Shown here: one piece after another, positions 51,890 through 61,616 of the stretch
Numbering within the stretch: the first letter of the stretch is position 1
How the letters are laid out: each line of letters begins with the position of its first letter
The notes under the pieces: generated by a model
What the model was told of the DNA's origin: nothing
Seen by the model: only the letters and a program-made list of their open reading frames with translations
The model's database searches: none
Assembly (NCBI GenBank): GCA_019752635.1
Contig: JAIELX010000008.1
Location: 124,001-188,000 of the forward strand
Reading direction: 5' to 3'
DNA length: 64,000 nucleotides
From: Candidatus Obscuribacterales bacterium
GTDB taxonomy: Bacteria; Cyanobacteriota; Vampirovibrionia; Obscuribacterales; Obscuribacteraceae
Program-made: the position numbers and the translations under genes

Positions 51890-53089
51890 TTACTTGATTT
51901 TGCAGTTAGGCAGCGCGTTCTTGAGCTTCTGAAGTGTTTCCTTAGACGCTGGCATCCCCTTTATACAAATCTTCCCCAGCTTCTTTTTCAAAGCAAGCCC
52001 TGGCAGACATTTTTCAGTAACTTTCGTATTCATAACCGAGAGAGTATCGAGCTCTGAAAGACTCTCCAGACTCTTGATTCCGGCGTCGGTTACATTGGTA
52101 TAGCATGCATCTATGAGCGAAAGGCGAGGCATCTTTGATACACGCTTCATCGTAACGTCACCGACATCACAGCGGGACACATTGAGATACTTTAGGTCGC
52201 TCAGCTTTTCTACGCCCACCAGCCCCGCATCGGTAACATTAGTATTGTGTACTCCGAGATAATACAACGACGGGCGTCCGTAAAGAATTTTCTGCAACCA
52301 TTCATTGGTCAAATTGCAACTCATAAGCGCAAGCCAACGCAGGTGCCGCAACCTGCAAATTGTGGTTATGTCCCTCTCTACCAGCTGCTTGTCCTTAATT
52401 GTCAGCAATTCAATCCCTGGCGCACTTTGCAAAACAGTTGCCTCAACCCCGGACGGTTCGACCGCTCGAAAGTCCATTTCGATCAACCGCGGAAACACCG
52501 CCGCATTAGGCGCTGCAAAACGAACACCGTAGCAACACAATGCCTTAAGTGCGGGCATACGTTTGATGATTTCCACATCTTCCGCGGTCAAAGTTACGTC
52601 GCGCAGAATGAGCTTGGTGTGATAGGCGTGCTCAATTGATCGCAAAATCTCGGTAACCTTCGGCACTTCGATAATATCAAACACCCGAACAAACCCCATC
52701 ACTTTCAAGGCTTCCGGCCTAACGGGAGCTTTCAATAACGCCATTGGCTTTCCGAGAGGATTGAGATTCAGCAGCTTGGTGCCTTCTTCGACTTCATAGC
52801 GCGTCTCGGAAAATAGAATGTACAGTGGAATCCTTGTCTTGTAGAACTCATCGGGTATCTTCAGGATTAGCAGGCCAGGCGGCAAGTTAGTAGCAAGTCG
52901 AATTCGATCGTCAGGCTCCATGATCTCTTCTATAGTCTTCACCAACAGCTCACGGTGAGCGGCAATTGGTTCTCTGTCCAAATCCTCGTCTACGGCACAG
53001 CCGCAGATTGAGAAGGCAAAACAACAGGCCAACACTACCCGAATCCGGGCGAACCATCCGCTCATACCAGTGGTATCAGGGCGCCTCAT
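51890..53089 (-). CDS. Leucine-rich-repeat lipoprotein
   Basis: 399 residues. The hydrophobic signal IRVVLACCFAFSICGC ends in a plausible lipobox (ICG-C), so the mature protein would be a membrane-anchored lipoprotein starting CAVDED. From ~170 to the end it carries LRRs of the Cys-containing or internalin-like kind (LRWLALMSCNLTNEWLQKIL, LGVHNTNVTDAGLVGVEKL, LKYLNVSRCDVGDVTMKRV). Its ATG overlaps the kinase stop (ATGA), so it is made together with the histidine kinase and may be its extracytoplasmic sensing partner (inference). An internal ATG eight codons on is a possible start. Confidence 0.86.
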   Translation of the reverse strand: MRRPDTTGMSGWFARIRVVLACCFAFSICGCAVDEDLDREPIAAHRELLVKTIEEIMEPDDRIRLATNLPPGLLILKIPDEFYKTRIPLYILFSETRYEVEEGTKLLNLNPLGKPMALLKAPVRPEALKVMGFVRVFDIIEVPKVTEILRSIEHAYHTKLILRDVTLTAEDVEIIKRMPALKALCCYGVRFAAPNAAVFPRLIEMDFRAVEPSGVEATVLQSAPGIELLTIKDKQLVERDITTICRLRHLRWLALMSCNLTNEWLQKILYGRPSLYYLGVHNTNVTDAGLVGVEKLSDLKYLNVSRCDVGDVTMKRVSKMPRLSLIDACYTNVTDAGIKSLESLSELDTLSVMNTKVTEKCLPGLALKKKLGKICIKGMPASKETLQKLKNALPNCKIK

Positions 53090-54924
53090 CCTTCCAAAAC
53101 CGGTCCTGCAATCGGTAGTTCGAAATAGAACGCGGCTCCCTTACCGGGGTCCGAAGTGACACCAATTGTGCCACCATGTCCGTCGACCACTGCGCGCGAG
53201 ATAGCAAGCCCCAATCCAAACCCCTTCCGCTCCTGTCCGCTGGTAGCTTGAACATACGGTTCAAATACTTTGCGACATTCATCCGGAGTCAGTCCGGGAC
53301 CATTGTCCTTAACGACAAACTTGACCATGTCGTCTTGTTTCAGGCATTCCAATTCGATTTGCGAACCAGCGGGCGAAAACTTGATCGCGTTTGTCATCAG
53401 GTTCACTAGAACCTGTTTCACTCGCAAAACATCACCAAGTACAAAACACCCGGGTTCGATACTTGTTTTCAGGTTGATTGTTTTGGACTCGGGCAACGAA
53501 TCTAGAATCGCGCAACATTCATCAATCAACAACTCGGCATCGATACGTTCAAGAGCCAAGGATACCTTGCCCGACTGCAACCTTCCAATTTCCAGAAGGT
53601 CTTCGGTCAAGCGAATCATGTAACCCAAGCTCTGCTCAACTCTTGAAATTTTTGCCTGCCCTACTTCGTTGAGCTCGCCGTACGCGCCATTCTCCATCAT
53701 TTGAATAAAGCCTTTGACGTTCGCCAACGGGCTTCGAAGGTCATGAGTAACCATCGAAAAGAACTGCTTGCGAAGACGATCGGTCTCCTTCTCTTCCCCT
53801 ACATCGCGCACGATCGCAAAGTAAGATTGATCAAACTCAGACCACAGGACGGACCAGCGGCTTTCAATCAATCCTCCATCACTTCTCATTACCGAACATT
53901 CGAATGTCGTTCCGCCGGGAGACTGGCGACAAGCCGCCAATTGCCCCTTGAACAAATCACGGTGATCGGCAAGCACTAGATCCACTAACGATGCTTGTTC
54001 CACTTCTTCCTGCGCCCAGCCCCACTGTGATTGCATCGCAGAATTGGAGCGAAGCACCTGCAAATTCGTGGAAAACGCGCAGATCACATCGAGCGTGTTA
54101 TCGATCATCGCGCGTTCACGGCGCATGGTCTCGGTCAACAGTCCAGACAGATTGTGAAGCAGCCGATCCAAATCGGCCAGCTCGTCGGCACCGGCAACGG
54201 TCTCTTGCAAGTTCTCCTGGCGTGACATCCGAATCGCATTTCGCCCGACTACCGCAAGACGTTGCGTAACTTGCTTGCCGAAAACAAGCGCCAGCCAGAT
54301 AGACAACAGTATGTTGAAGACGACCCCGGCATACAGAACGATGTGTAGCCTCTGCCGCGAACCGCGGGCTTGAGCGAGCCTGGAACCGGCCGTGGTGTGC
54401 TCGTACATGTTGAGCTTATCGATTGCATCCGCCAGCTTGTGCAGACTACGGTTGGCCTTTTTACGCGATGCACGAAAAGCTGACTGAGAAACCATTTGCA
54501 GCGGGTCTTCCAGAATTGCCCGCATGCGATTGGCGTGCTCCTGCAAGTCTCGCGTCGACTCGACCAGACTGGCAACGAATCTCGCTTCGTCCTTATACGG
54601 CTTGCTTTCGGCAACCAGGGTCGCGATCAGCCCTTCCAGAGTGCGCTCAAAAGTGTCAAAGCGCACCTTCATTACGCCGGGATCAAGGGTGCTACTTACG
54701 AAGAACGACGCACCAACGGCGAATATAGCCGTAGTGATAGCGTCCGTGATGGTGAGAACTCGGCGCCCATGTTCAGCTATGCGTGCCTCGTTCTGAGCTT
54801 CGGCATAGCTAATGGAGAGAAATGTTACAAACACAATCTCAAACAGCAAAGGAATCGAAACCAACAGGACGCCCTTCTCGCGAAAGCGCAGCTTAAGCAA
54901 CAGGTTGTCAATCGCGCCAAACAC
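53086..54924 (-). CDS. Membrane sensor histidine kinase with PAS domain
   Basis: 612 residues. First helix (VLLVSIPLLFEIVFVTFLSI), a periplasmic helical sensor region to ~205, second helix (IVLYAGVVFNILLSIWLALV), HAMP (~225-270), PAS (~275-385), then the kinase core with H-box SMVTHDLRSPLANV, N-box NLMTNAIKFSP, G1 KDNGPGLTPDE and G2 GFGLGLAISRAVVDGHGG. All catalytic boxes are intact. GTG start at 54924. The regulator gene at 49642 is the nearest OmpR-type partner, though not adjacent. Confidence 0.94.
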   Translation of the reverse strand: MFGAIDNLLLKLRFREKGVLLVSIPLLFEIVFVTFLSISYAEAQNEARIAEHGRRVLTITDAITTAIFAVGASFFVSSTLDPGVMKVRFDTFERTLEGLIATLVAESKPYKDEARFVASLVESTRDLQEHANRMRAILEDPLQMVSQSAFRASRKKANRSLHKLADAIDKLNMYEHTTAGSRLAQARGSRQRLHIVLYAGVVFNILLSIWLALVFGKQVTQRLAVVGRNAIRMSRQENLQETVAGADELADLDRLLHNLSGLLTETMRRERAMIDNTLDVICAFSTNLQVLRSNSAMQSQWGWAQEEVEQASLVDLVLADHRDLFKGQLAACRQSPGGTTFECSVMRSDGGLIESRWSVLWSEFDQSYFAIVRDVGEEKETDRLRKQFFSMVTHDLRSPLANVKGFIQMMENGAYGELNEVGQAKISRVEQSLGYMIRLTEDLLEIGRLQSGKVSLALERIDAELLIDECCAILDSLPESKTINLKTSIEPGCFVLGDVLRVKQVLVNLMTNAIKFSPAGSQIELECLKQDDMVKFVVKDNGPGLTPDECRKVFEPYVQATSGQERKGFGLGLAISRAVVDGHGGTIGVTSDPGKGAAFYFELPIAGPVLEG

Positions 54925-55013
54925 CTCGGGTTCCAGCCTCTCACGGTCTTATTAATTGTAATGCCCCGATGCGCAGCCTTCCACCCGGTAACCACCTTGC
55001 TTGCTTCGTCGTT

Positions 55014-55044
55014 TTGAACCTTTAAAGCCTGTGCAACGTATATA
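55014..55044 (+). promoter_or_regulatory. Candidate promoter of the SbcC gene
   Basis: TTGAAC (55014-55019) and TATATA (55039-55044) are separated by 19 bp, a little long, about 30 bases before the GTG start. Confidence 0.3.
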
Positions 55045-55073
55045 AGAGGGTATGTGAGCTAAGATCTGGAAAA

Positions 55074-58000
55074 GTGATACTCAATTGGATATCCCTTCAC
55101 AACTTTATGAGCTACGCGGACGCGAGCCTTGATCTCAGTCCAATCAGCGTAGCTTGCTTAACCGGCCCCAACGGCGCCGGTAAATCGGCATTGCTTGATG
55201 CAGTAAGCTGGGCGCTTTGGGATACAGCCAGAGCGCCATCCGATGAGCTGATTCGGCTCGGTCAAACGGAAATGCGAGTAGACCTCTGCTTTGGGCTGGA
55301 AGGCCAGGTCTACCGCGTAAGACGCAGTCGCCAGCGCAGTTTTGGCAAATCGGGTCAACGAGTTTCCACCAGGGGCTCCCTGGACGTGCACGTTTGGGAC
55401 GGTGAGATCGGCGGCTGGAGTAAGAGTCTGGCGACCAACAGCGCAAACGGCACTTCGCCCGGGGAGTCGGAAGATGCCGGCGGACCAGCCCAAAATCGGG
55501 GGACGCAGAGGTTAGATGCCGGAGCCAAATCATCCGGAACACCGGCGGAAGAGAGCAGGGACCGCACCACCGCAGTTGCGGTGGAAGTCGACGACGAGCA
55601 AGGTCGCGCAACCAGCAAATCCACAACAGGCAACGGCAAGTGGATCAGCCTGAATGCAACGGGCATGCGCGAAACGCAGGAGCGCTTACGAGAGCTTCTG
55701 CGCATGGACTACGATAGCTTCGTGTCCAGTGTCTACCTGCGCCAGGGCCGGGCGGACGAATTCACCATTCGCTCCGCGGCCGAACGAAAGCAAGTACTGG
55801 CGGAGATTCTCGGCTTAGACTACTTCGACCGATTGCAGGAATTGGCCAGAGAAGACGCGCGCGATTGCAAGGCCCGTATTCAACTCCTGGAATCAGCGCT
55901 GGTTTCCGCGTCGGAACTCGAGAAAGGTCTGGTCGAATCGCTGAATGAAATTGAAAATACCAACACGACGCTGGCCCAATGCGAAGCGCAACTGGCAGAA
56001 ACGCGCGAGCAAATAGACAGCACAAAGAAACGACTCTCCGACATAAAACTTGCGGAGTTGAGGCAAGACGCTGCCATAGCTAGACGAACAGAGTTAAGAA
56101 CCGACAGCGGAGCTCTGATTCGTCGGCACGAAGAAACAGTGGCCCGCTTGCAAATCTTGCGCGCCACAATCGCAGATGAGCAGGCGATTCGCGATCAAAG
56201 CATCGAGTTTCAGCAAGTAAAAGAGCTCGTCGAAGATATGGACAACATGGCGATGCGGTATCACGATCTGAACGGACGCCGGCTGGAGTTGCGTTCAAAG
56301 ATTGCCACCACTCGAGGCAGAATAGAAGTTGAGATCGAACACTTCGAAGCCGGAGTTAAGGACCTCAACGCACGAAAAGCGAAGCTCGAGAAATCGATTA
56401 AAGGCAAAGATTCAGTCGAAGATGCCTATCGCAGCTATCGCGCTCTCCTAAACGAAGAGCAAGACATGGCGCGCAGACGCGAGGCATTCTCCGCGTTGAC
56501 ACAACGAGTGGATGAACTTCACACCATGGTTGTTGAAGCTCGATTGAGACTGGAAGCGGAGGTCCAACAACGAACCTCGCTGCTCACGGAACTGGATCAA
56601 TTGATCCAATCTCGAGCTGTTTTAGCTACCGAGCAAGACGAGCTGAAGAAGAAATCAGAAGATCTCGATCGTCTGGAGAACGAATTTGAACTAGTGGAAG
56701 AGCGAGGACTGAAGCTCAAAGCGGAGCACGATTCGCTGGCACAGCAGCTGAGTCAGTGCCAAAGTCACATTCGAGAGAATGAGGAGAAGGAGCGCGAACT
56801 GAAAGAGACGCCAAACCTTAGCAGTTGCCCTCTATGTCGCTCGCCGATAGTCGATTTCATGGCGGTTATGCAAAGATATCACGAAGACACGGATTCGGTG
56901 CACCGCGAGATCTCGACTCTACGCGATCGCATGCAAACGCTCGAGGACGAAAGAGGCGCACTGCGAAAGCAATACGTCGAACTGCGACACAGACTTGAGG
57001 AGCGAAGCGGCCTGGACACGCGCATCGGTGAATTCAACGAGAAACAGTCCGCACTTGAACGCGCGGAAACCACACGCAATGAACTTCGCAAGGACCTGGA
57101 TCTCAGCAAACGCAAGCTGGAGGAACAAGGGTACGCTCAGATTGAGCGTGAAAGTTTAGTCCGCATCAAAGGCGAAATTGCAAAGCTTGAGTTTGACCCA
57201 ATCATTTTCTCCAATTTACAATCGCAGATTCGTGCGCAGCGAGGCGCAGAGTTCCGCTGGCAACAGCTACAAAGCGATCTGCGCGAGCTTTCTGAACTGG
57301 AAAAAGACATTCCCGAGAAAGAGAACAAAATAGCCGAACTCAAACGGTTTCTGGAAGAAGACTCCTTCGAGCACGAGGCCAGAAGTGAGCTGGGCGCACT
57401 CGAAACAGAGATGAAGGCACGTCCGTATGATCGCGATGCGCACCAGAGTCAGAAGCAACGCCTATCACAACTACTCCCCGCAGCTGAACGGCTGAACGAG
57501 CTAACCCGCGCTCTGGCAGAGGAACCAGCGCTGGATGCCATGAGCAAGGAATTGCATGAGCAAATCGAATCAAAGCGCAGAGAAATCGCAAGACTCGAAA
57601 GCGAACTTAGTGCCGGCACTGATTTGATTGCCGAGCAAGAAGAATCAGAGGCGCTTCTGCAATCCTTGCAAGACAGCGCTCAGGCACTGGACCGTGAGCG
57701 CGAAGAACTGGCTCGAAAGTCGAATCATCTGGCCGGTAAACTCGGACAGCTAAAGGCTGGCAAAGACGAGCTAGACGCAAAACGAAACGAACTACTGCAG
57801 TTGCTGGATGAGCTCAGCGAGCTACAGAGGCTCATCGATGTATACGGCAAAAAAGGCATCCAGGCGATTATCATCGACAACGCCATTCCCGAGATTGAAG
57901 CAGAAGCCAATCGCATACTATCTCGTCTGTCGGACAATCGCATGCACGTAGGACTGGTTACGCAGCATCGCACCGCTCGCGGTACAGCAGTGGAGACTCT

Positions 58001-58337
58001 GGACATCCTGATTGCAGATGAACTCGGTACTCGTAGTTATGAGCTTTACAGCGGCGGTGAAAGCTTCAAAGTCAACTTCGCGCTTCGCGTCGCTCTATCA
58101 AGATTGCTGGCTCGTCGCGCAGGAGCGAAACTGGAAACATTGATCATCGACGAAGGATTCGGCTCCCAAGATGAGCAAAGTCGGGAACGACTGATTCGAG
58201 CCATCAACTCCATTCGCACCGACTTCGCTCGCATTCTCGTAGTGACGCACATCGCGGAAGTTAAGGACATGTTCCCTTCTCAAATAGTAGTGAGCAAGGA
58301 AGACGGGGTCTCCCGCGTCAGCATCGCAGGGATTTAA
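55074..58337 (+). CDS. sbcC: SbcC/Rad50-family DNA repair ATPase
   Basis: 1087 residues, the SMC-like partner of the SbcD/Mre11 nuclease that opens hairpins and processes DNA ends. N-terminal ATPase half with Walker A LTGPNGAGKSALLDAVSWAL; long coiled coil (~235-900) broken near ~585 by the zinc hook SCPLCRSP; C-terminal half with signature YSGGESFKVNFALRVALSRL and Walker B TLIIDEGFGSQDEQSRERL. Unusual: a ~75-residue Gly/Ser/Asp/Thr-rich insert (~115-190) between the N-terminal strand and DYDSFVSSVYLRQGRADEF. No sbcD is present in the window. GTG start at 55074. Confidence 0.93.
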   Translation: MILNWISLHNFMSYADASLDLSPISVACLTGPNGAGKSALLDAVSWALWDTARAPSDELIRLGQTEMRVDLCFGLEGQVYRVRRSRQRSFGKSGQRVSTRGSLDVHVWDGEIGGWSKSLATNSANGTSPGESEDAGGPAQNRGTQRLDAGAKSSGTPAEESRDRTTAVAVEVDDEQGRATSKSTTGNGKWISLNATGMRETQERLRELLRMDYDSFVSSVYLRQGRADEFTIRSAAERKQVLAEILGLDYFDRLQELAREDARDCKARIQLLESALVSASELEKGLVESLNEIENTNTTLAQCEAQLAETREQIDSTKKRLSDIKLAELRQDAAIARRTELRTDSGALIRRHEETVARLQILRATIADEQAIRDQSIEFQQVKELVEDMDNMAMRYHDLNGRRLELRSKIATTRGRIEVEIEHFEAGVKDLNARKAKLEKSIKGKDSVEDAYRSYRALLNEEQDMARRREAFSALTQRVDELHTMVVEARLRLEAEVQQRTSLLTELDQLIQSRAVLATEQDELKKKSEDLDRLENEFELVEERGLKLKAEHDSLAQQLSQCQSHIRENEEKERELKETPNLSSCPLCRSPIVDFMAVMQRYHEDTDSVHREISTLRDRMQTLEDERGALRKQYVELRHRLEERSGLDTRIGEFNEKQSALERAETTRNELRKDLDLSKRKLEEQGYAQIERESLVRIKGEIAKLEFDPIIFSNLQSQIRAQRGAEFRWQQLQSDLRELSELEKDIPEKENKIAELKRFLEEDSFEHEARSELGALETEMKARPYDRDAHQSQKQRLSQLLPAAERLNELTRALAEEPALDAMSKELHEQIESKRREIARLESELSAGTDLIAEQEESEALLQSLQDSAQALDREREELARKSNHLAGKLGQLKAGKDELDAKRNELLQLLDELSELQRLIDVYGKKGIQAIIIDNAIPEIEAEANRILSRLSDNRMHVGLVTQHRTARGTAVETLDILIADELGTRSYELYSGGESFKVNFALRVALSRLLARRAGAKLETLIIDEGFGSQDEQSRERLIRAINSIRTDFARILVVTHIAEVKDMFPSQIVVSKEDGVSRVSIAGI

Positions 58338-58339
58338 GC

Positions 58340-58771
58340 TTACCAGGAATAGGTCTTCACTGAATTGCTTGCATTGCCGGTGCTGTTTCTAAAGATGTTC
58401 CGTCTTTGTTGTTCTCTGAGTAATGCTTCGCGTTGGGCAAGAATCTCAGCAAGCTGAGCTTGTTGTGCTTGTTGCGCTTGCTCTTGCGAGATAAAGCCAC
58501 CATTATTAAATCCGTTCCCGATGAATCCGTGGTGCCCACGATGAAACACCGGGCGAAAGTTATGGTGATAGCCGAACCCGTTGTTGAACCCGTGATGATT
58601 ATTGAATTGTTGATGTCCCAATCCGTTGCCATGGAATCCGTTACCGTGAAAGGCAACATTGCCGCCGTGACCATGAACAAAATGATTGCCGGCTGACGCC
58701 GGTGCCATCGAACCAACCACGGCTGCTGTCACTGCTGCACCGACCACCAAACCTTTGATTGCATTTTTCAT
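58340..58771 (-). CDS. Small secreted His/Gly/Asn-rich protein
   Basis: 143 residues, no family recognised. Signal peptide (KGLVVGAAVTAAVVGSMAPA, cleavage after ASA). A His-, Gly- and Asn-rich segment (HGHGGNVAFHGNGFHGNGLG and more) is followed by a Gln/Ala/Arg helix (EQAQQAQQAQLAEILAQREA). The many His-Gly words suggest metal binding. ATG at 58771 has GGAGA 7 bases upstream; an earlier start at 58834 would hide the signal peptide. Convergent with sbcC with 2 bp between stops. Confidence 0.8.
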   Translation of the reverse strand: MKNAIKGLVVGAAVTAAVVGSMAPASAGNHFVHGHGGNVAFHGNGFHGNGLGHQQFNNHHGFNNGFGYHHNFRPVFHRGHHGFIGNGFNNGGFISQEQAQQAQQAQLAEILAQREALLREQQRRNIFRNSTGNASNSVKTYSW

Positions 58772-58872
58772 GATTGAATCTCCTCTCACCGTCTCATGCT
58801 CATCTAACAGTGCGATCGAAAGTATTAGGGTCAATTCCGAAAACGCTTGTGTTAAAAGAATTTGGAGAATTT

Positions 58873-59082
58873 ATGGAGTTGGATTTTTTATGGAGTTGCA
58901 ACCAACGAGTCGATCTCGTTAACCTGGTCCATCCGCAGTTTCGCGCTTCATTAGATGAAGCAGAACAGCATCCGCACGCGGTCCACCCGCATAACGCACA
59001 GCGACAAGCATTAACAGAACTACGGACCAGAATTAACAGGATCATTACGATCCGGCGTAATACACGTTATTGCTGCATTTAG
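58873..59082 (+). CDS. Possible 69-residue small protein
   Basis: ATG at 58873 with GGAG 5 bases upstream, ending at TAG 59082. The sequence starts MELDFLWSCNQRVDLVNLVH and has a charged helical middle (ASLDEAEQHPHAVHPHNAQR) and an Arg-rich end. It is in an otherwise empty 470-bp gap (58772-59244). No family is recognised. Confidence 0.35.
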   Translation: MELDFLWSCNQRVDLVNLVHPQFRASLDEAEQHPHAVHPHNAQRQALTELRTRINRIITIRRNTRYCCI

Positions 59083-59244
59083 CCGTAACATTGCATGAAT
59101 CGCCAACCCTAAAGGGTAGAAATGACAAGAGCTTTGCAGTATTATCGTTAATGTGCGGTGACCGTGGTGCCGCATGCCTTATTTCATCCATAAGAATCGC
59201 AAGTGGTGGTGCTAGCCCGGGAAGCGGTTCGAAGGAGGTATCAG

Positions 59245-60357
59245 ATGAATGATCAACAACTTCGCGACACGGTCAACTCTTTAGCCGATCAACAGAAGCA
59301 GCTCATGGAGCAGCAGAAGCAATTACTAGAACGCATCAACAATTCTCAACCAATGCCGCTCAAGAAAGACCGATGGGACCGAGTCGGAGCGGTAGCCCCC
59401 ATACTATCCGCAATCATTATTGCTTCAGGCGGCGCGTGGTTCACAGCCATCTACAATCAGCAACAATTGAAGCTGCAAGAAATTCAAACTATTGAAAAAT
59501 TCTTTCCGCATCTCACCGGCGATGAGAAGAGTAAGAAAGCCGCTATCCTCGCGATTTCTTCGCTCACAGACGCGAAACTAGCTTCGAACGTCGCTGCTAT
59601 TTATGCCAGCGAAGGTACTGTATCAGCCCTTGAGCAAATTGCGCGACACGGCGAAAAGAGCGAACGCAAAATGGTAAATGGTGCACTGGCCCGCGCGCTC
59701 GATAGCGTAGCAGAGAACTACGAGACCGAAAAGCGCTACGAAGAAGCGACAAGGTCTTACGAACGCGCTCTTGCGCTAAGAGAAGAATCCTTTGGTTTAG
59801 ATAGCCCTAGAATATTGCCAAGCCTGAATCGGCTGGTCGAGCTCTACAAGACCCATCGGGACTTCTCCGAAGCGGAAGCATTGCTACAACGCGCAATAAT
59901 CATTCAAAAGAGTACCTATGGTGCCGATTCACCGCAAGTGGCGCTAGAGCTTCGTCGTCTGGCTGATTTGTACAAAGTGCAAGGCCATGGCGAAAAGAGC
60001 AACGCAATCGCGGCGCGGGCAAGTGCCATTGAAAAGAATCAAAGTACGGCCCGAGTTCAAGTGGCCGATAACAGCGACAGCGACGACAACGGTTCAATCG
60101 AAGACAAAGCCGACGTCTCACCGGCAAGCCATTCGTTGACGAAGATCGACGACTCTGCCGTTGGTTTGGATTCCAACATAAGACCGGCGACTGAAAAACG
60201 AGTAGCACCGGTCAATATGGAACAGGCAAATGACCGCGCTGTGTCAACAGATCCCCCGGTCGCAGACCAGGCAAAACAGGCGAATGAGTCTGCGCAGCCT
60301 GCAACAGAACCGGTAAAGACAAGCGAACAGCATCGCGGTCGGGCGACAAGGCTGTAA
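59245..60357 (+). CDS. Membrane-anchored TPR protein
   Basis: 370 residues. N-terminal coiled coil (DQQKQLMEQQKQLLERINNS), one membrane helix (APILSAIIIASGGAWFTAIY), then a helical region and TPR repeats (~160-275: YEEATRSYERALALREESFG, FSEAEALLQRAIIIQKSTYG, VALELRRLADLYKVQGHGEK) of the kinesin-light-chain-like spacing, then an acidic disordered tail. ATG at 59245 has GGAGG 6 bases upstream. Probably a protein-interaction module at the inner membrane; partners unknown. Confidence 0.86.
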   Translation: MNDQQLRDTVNSLADQQKQLMEQQKQLLERINNSQPMPLKKDRWDRVGAVAPILSAIIIASGGAWFTAIYNQQQLKLQEIQTIEKFFPHLTGDEKSKKAAILAISSLTDAKLASNVAAIYASEGTVSALEQIARHGEKSERKMVNGALARALDSVAENYETEKRYEEATRSYERALALREESFGLDSPRILPSLNRLVELYKTHRDFSEAEALLQRAIIIQKSTYGADSPQVALELRRLADLYKVQGHGEKSNAIAARASAIEKNQSTARVQVADNSDSDDNGSIEDKADVSPASHSLTKIDDSAVGLDSNIRPATEKRVAPVNMEQANDRAVSTDPPVADQAKQANESAQPATEPVKTSEQHRGRATRL

Positions 60358-60434
60358 AGACATCATCGATTTACGCCCAAACGGTCACATTTGTCCTAAA
60401 ATTATATTGATGGTTCTTGCCGGGAGGCAAACTA

Positions 60435-61616
60435 GTGCCCAGCGTATCGCAATCGTGCAAACTCGGCGAGTTGCTCATGGAACTCGGTATGCTTAAAGAA
60501 GACGACCTGAAGGAAGTGATGCAGCTTGCTATGCAAATCAACCTTCCATTGGGCCGCGCACTTATTCTGTCTAATCGATTAAAGGAAGAAGAGCTGAAGG
60601 CAGTGCTTCAGTTGCAGCACCTGCTGCGCACGGGCACGATCGACATGGAAACGGCACGCCAGGCTTTCAATATGGTGCAGCAAGACAAAGTGACTATTGC
60701 CGCAGCGATTGAGGCGTTGGGAAAAAGTCACCCGGCAACAGAAGAACACCGCAGCAAGATCGCAAGTTTCCTTATAGACACGGAACTGGTCGCCGAAACC
60801 GAAGTCGTTGAAGCGCAGCGGCTATCTTATGAGTCGGGCACGCCAGTTGGACGGATGCTCGTTTTGGGCGGCGCGATTAATCACAATACCCTGGCGCGAG
60901 CAATTGAGTATCAGGTGCTGGTGCGCGAAGGCAAAATGGCTTACGGCGCAGCTGTCAATGCGCTGAAAACAGAGGGACACAGAGAGCTGCCCATCGAAGA
61001 GAATGCGAAACAACACGGTCTGGCAAATGAGAAACGACGCCGGGTGCGATTGGGCGAACTGCTCATGCTCGCCGGTTTGCTGACCGAAAACGACCTGCTG
61101 AATGTCATTGAAGTAGGCCTCACCAAAGCTGTTCCATTGGGTGAAGTTGTAGTAAGCATGGGCATTATCTCGAAAACGATCCTTGAGAAAGCGCTTGAAT
61201 TACAATCTCAAATTGAAAACAATCAAATCGACGTTCGCACTGCTGCGGAGCTGCTGCAGAAGCTGGGCGACCCTGATAGGCGCACGGCGAAAGGGACGCA
61301 GTCTTCGAACGACGAGAAAACGGCGGATGGTCAGGCCAGGCTTGGCGATCTGCTGCAACAATCGGGACTAGTCAATGAAATTGACATAGAACAAGCCATA
61401 GACATGAGTTCACGCTATCCGACAATGCTCGGAAAAATGCTAGTAGTAACTGGTGCAATCGACGAGGGAACGCTGCTTGCAGCATTGCGCTGCCAGTACC
61501 TCGTTCGCAACAGAATGGTACCCGTAAGCGGCGCTGTTAAAGCACTTCAGTACGCGCAGCGACACCGCATCAGCCTGGACGACGCTCTGGAAGATCTAGA
61601 CGGCTATACAAGCTAA
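60435..61616 (+). CDS. GspE N-terminal-like repeat protein without ATPase
   Basis: 393 residues made of four related units, each reading LGELLMELGMLKEDDLKEVM, ...PLGRALILSNRLKEEELKAVL and so on (starts near residues 9, 110, 210 and 315). This is the pattern of the N-terminal domain of type II secretion/pilus ATPases (GspE/PilB, MshEN-like, some bind cyclic di-GMP), here repeated and not linked to an ATPase. A regulatory or nucleotide-sensing adaptor is likely. GTG at 60435 has GGGAGG 7 bases upstream. Its stop shares CTAA with the convergent lyase gene. Confidence 0.82.
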   Translation: MPSVSQSCKLGELLMELGMLKEDDLKEVMQLAMQINLPLGRALILSNRLKEEELKAVLQLQHLLRTGTIDMETARQAFNMVQQDKVTIAAAIEALGKSHPATEEHRSKIASFLIDTELVAETEVVEAQRLSYESGTPVGRMLVLGGAINHNTLARAIEYQVLVREGKMAYGAAVNALKTEGHRELPIEENAKQHGLANEKRRRVRLGELLMLAGLLTENDLLNVIEVGLTKAVPLGEVVVSMGIISKTILEKALELQSQIENNQIDVRTAAELLQKLGDPDRRTAKGTQSSNDEKTADGQARLGDLLQQSGLVNEIDIEQAIDMSSRYPTMLGKMLVVTGAIDEGTLLAALRCQYLVRNRMVPVSGAVKALQYAQRHRISLDDALEDLDGYTS

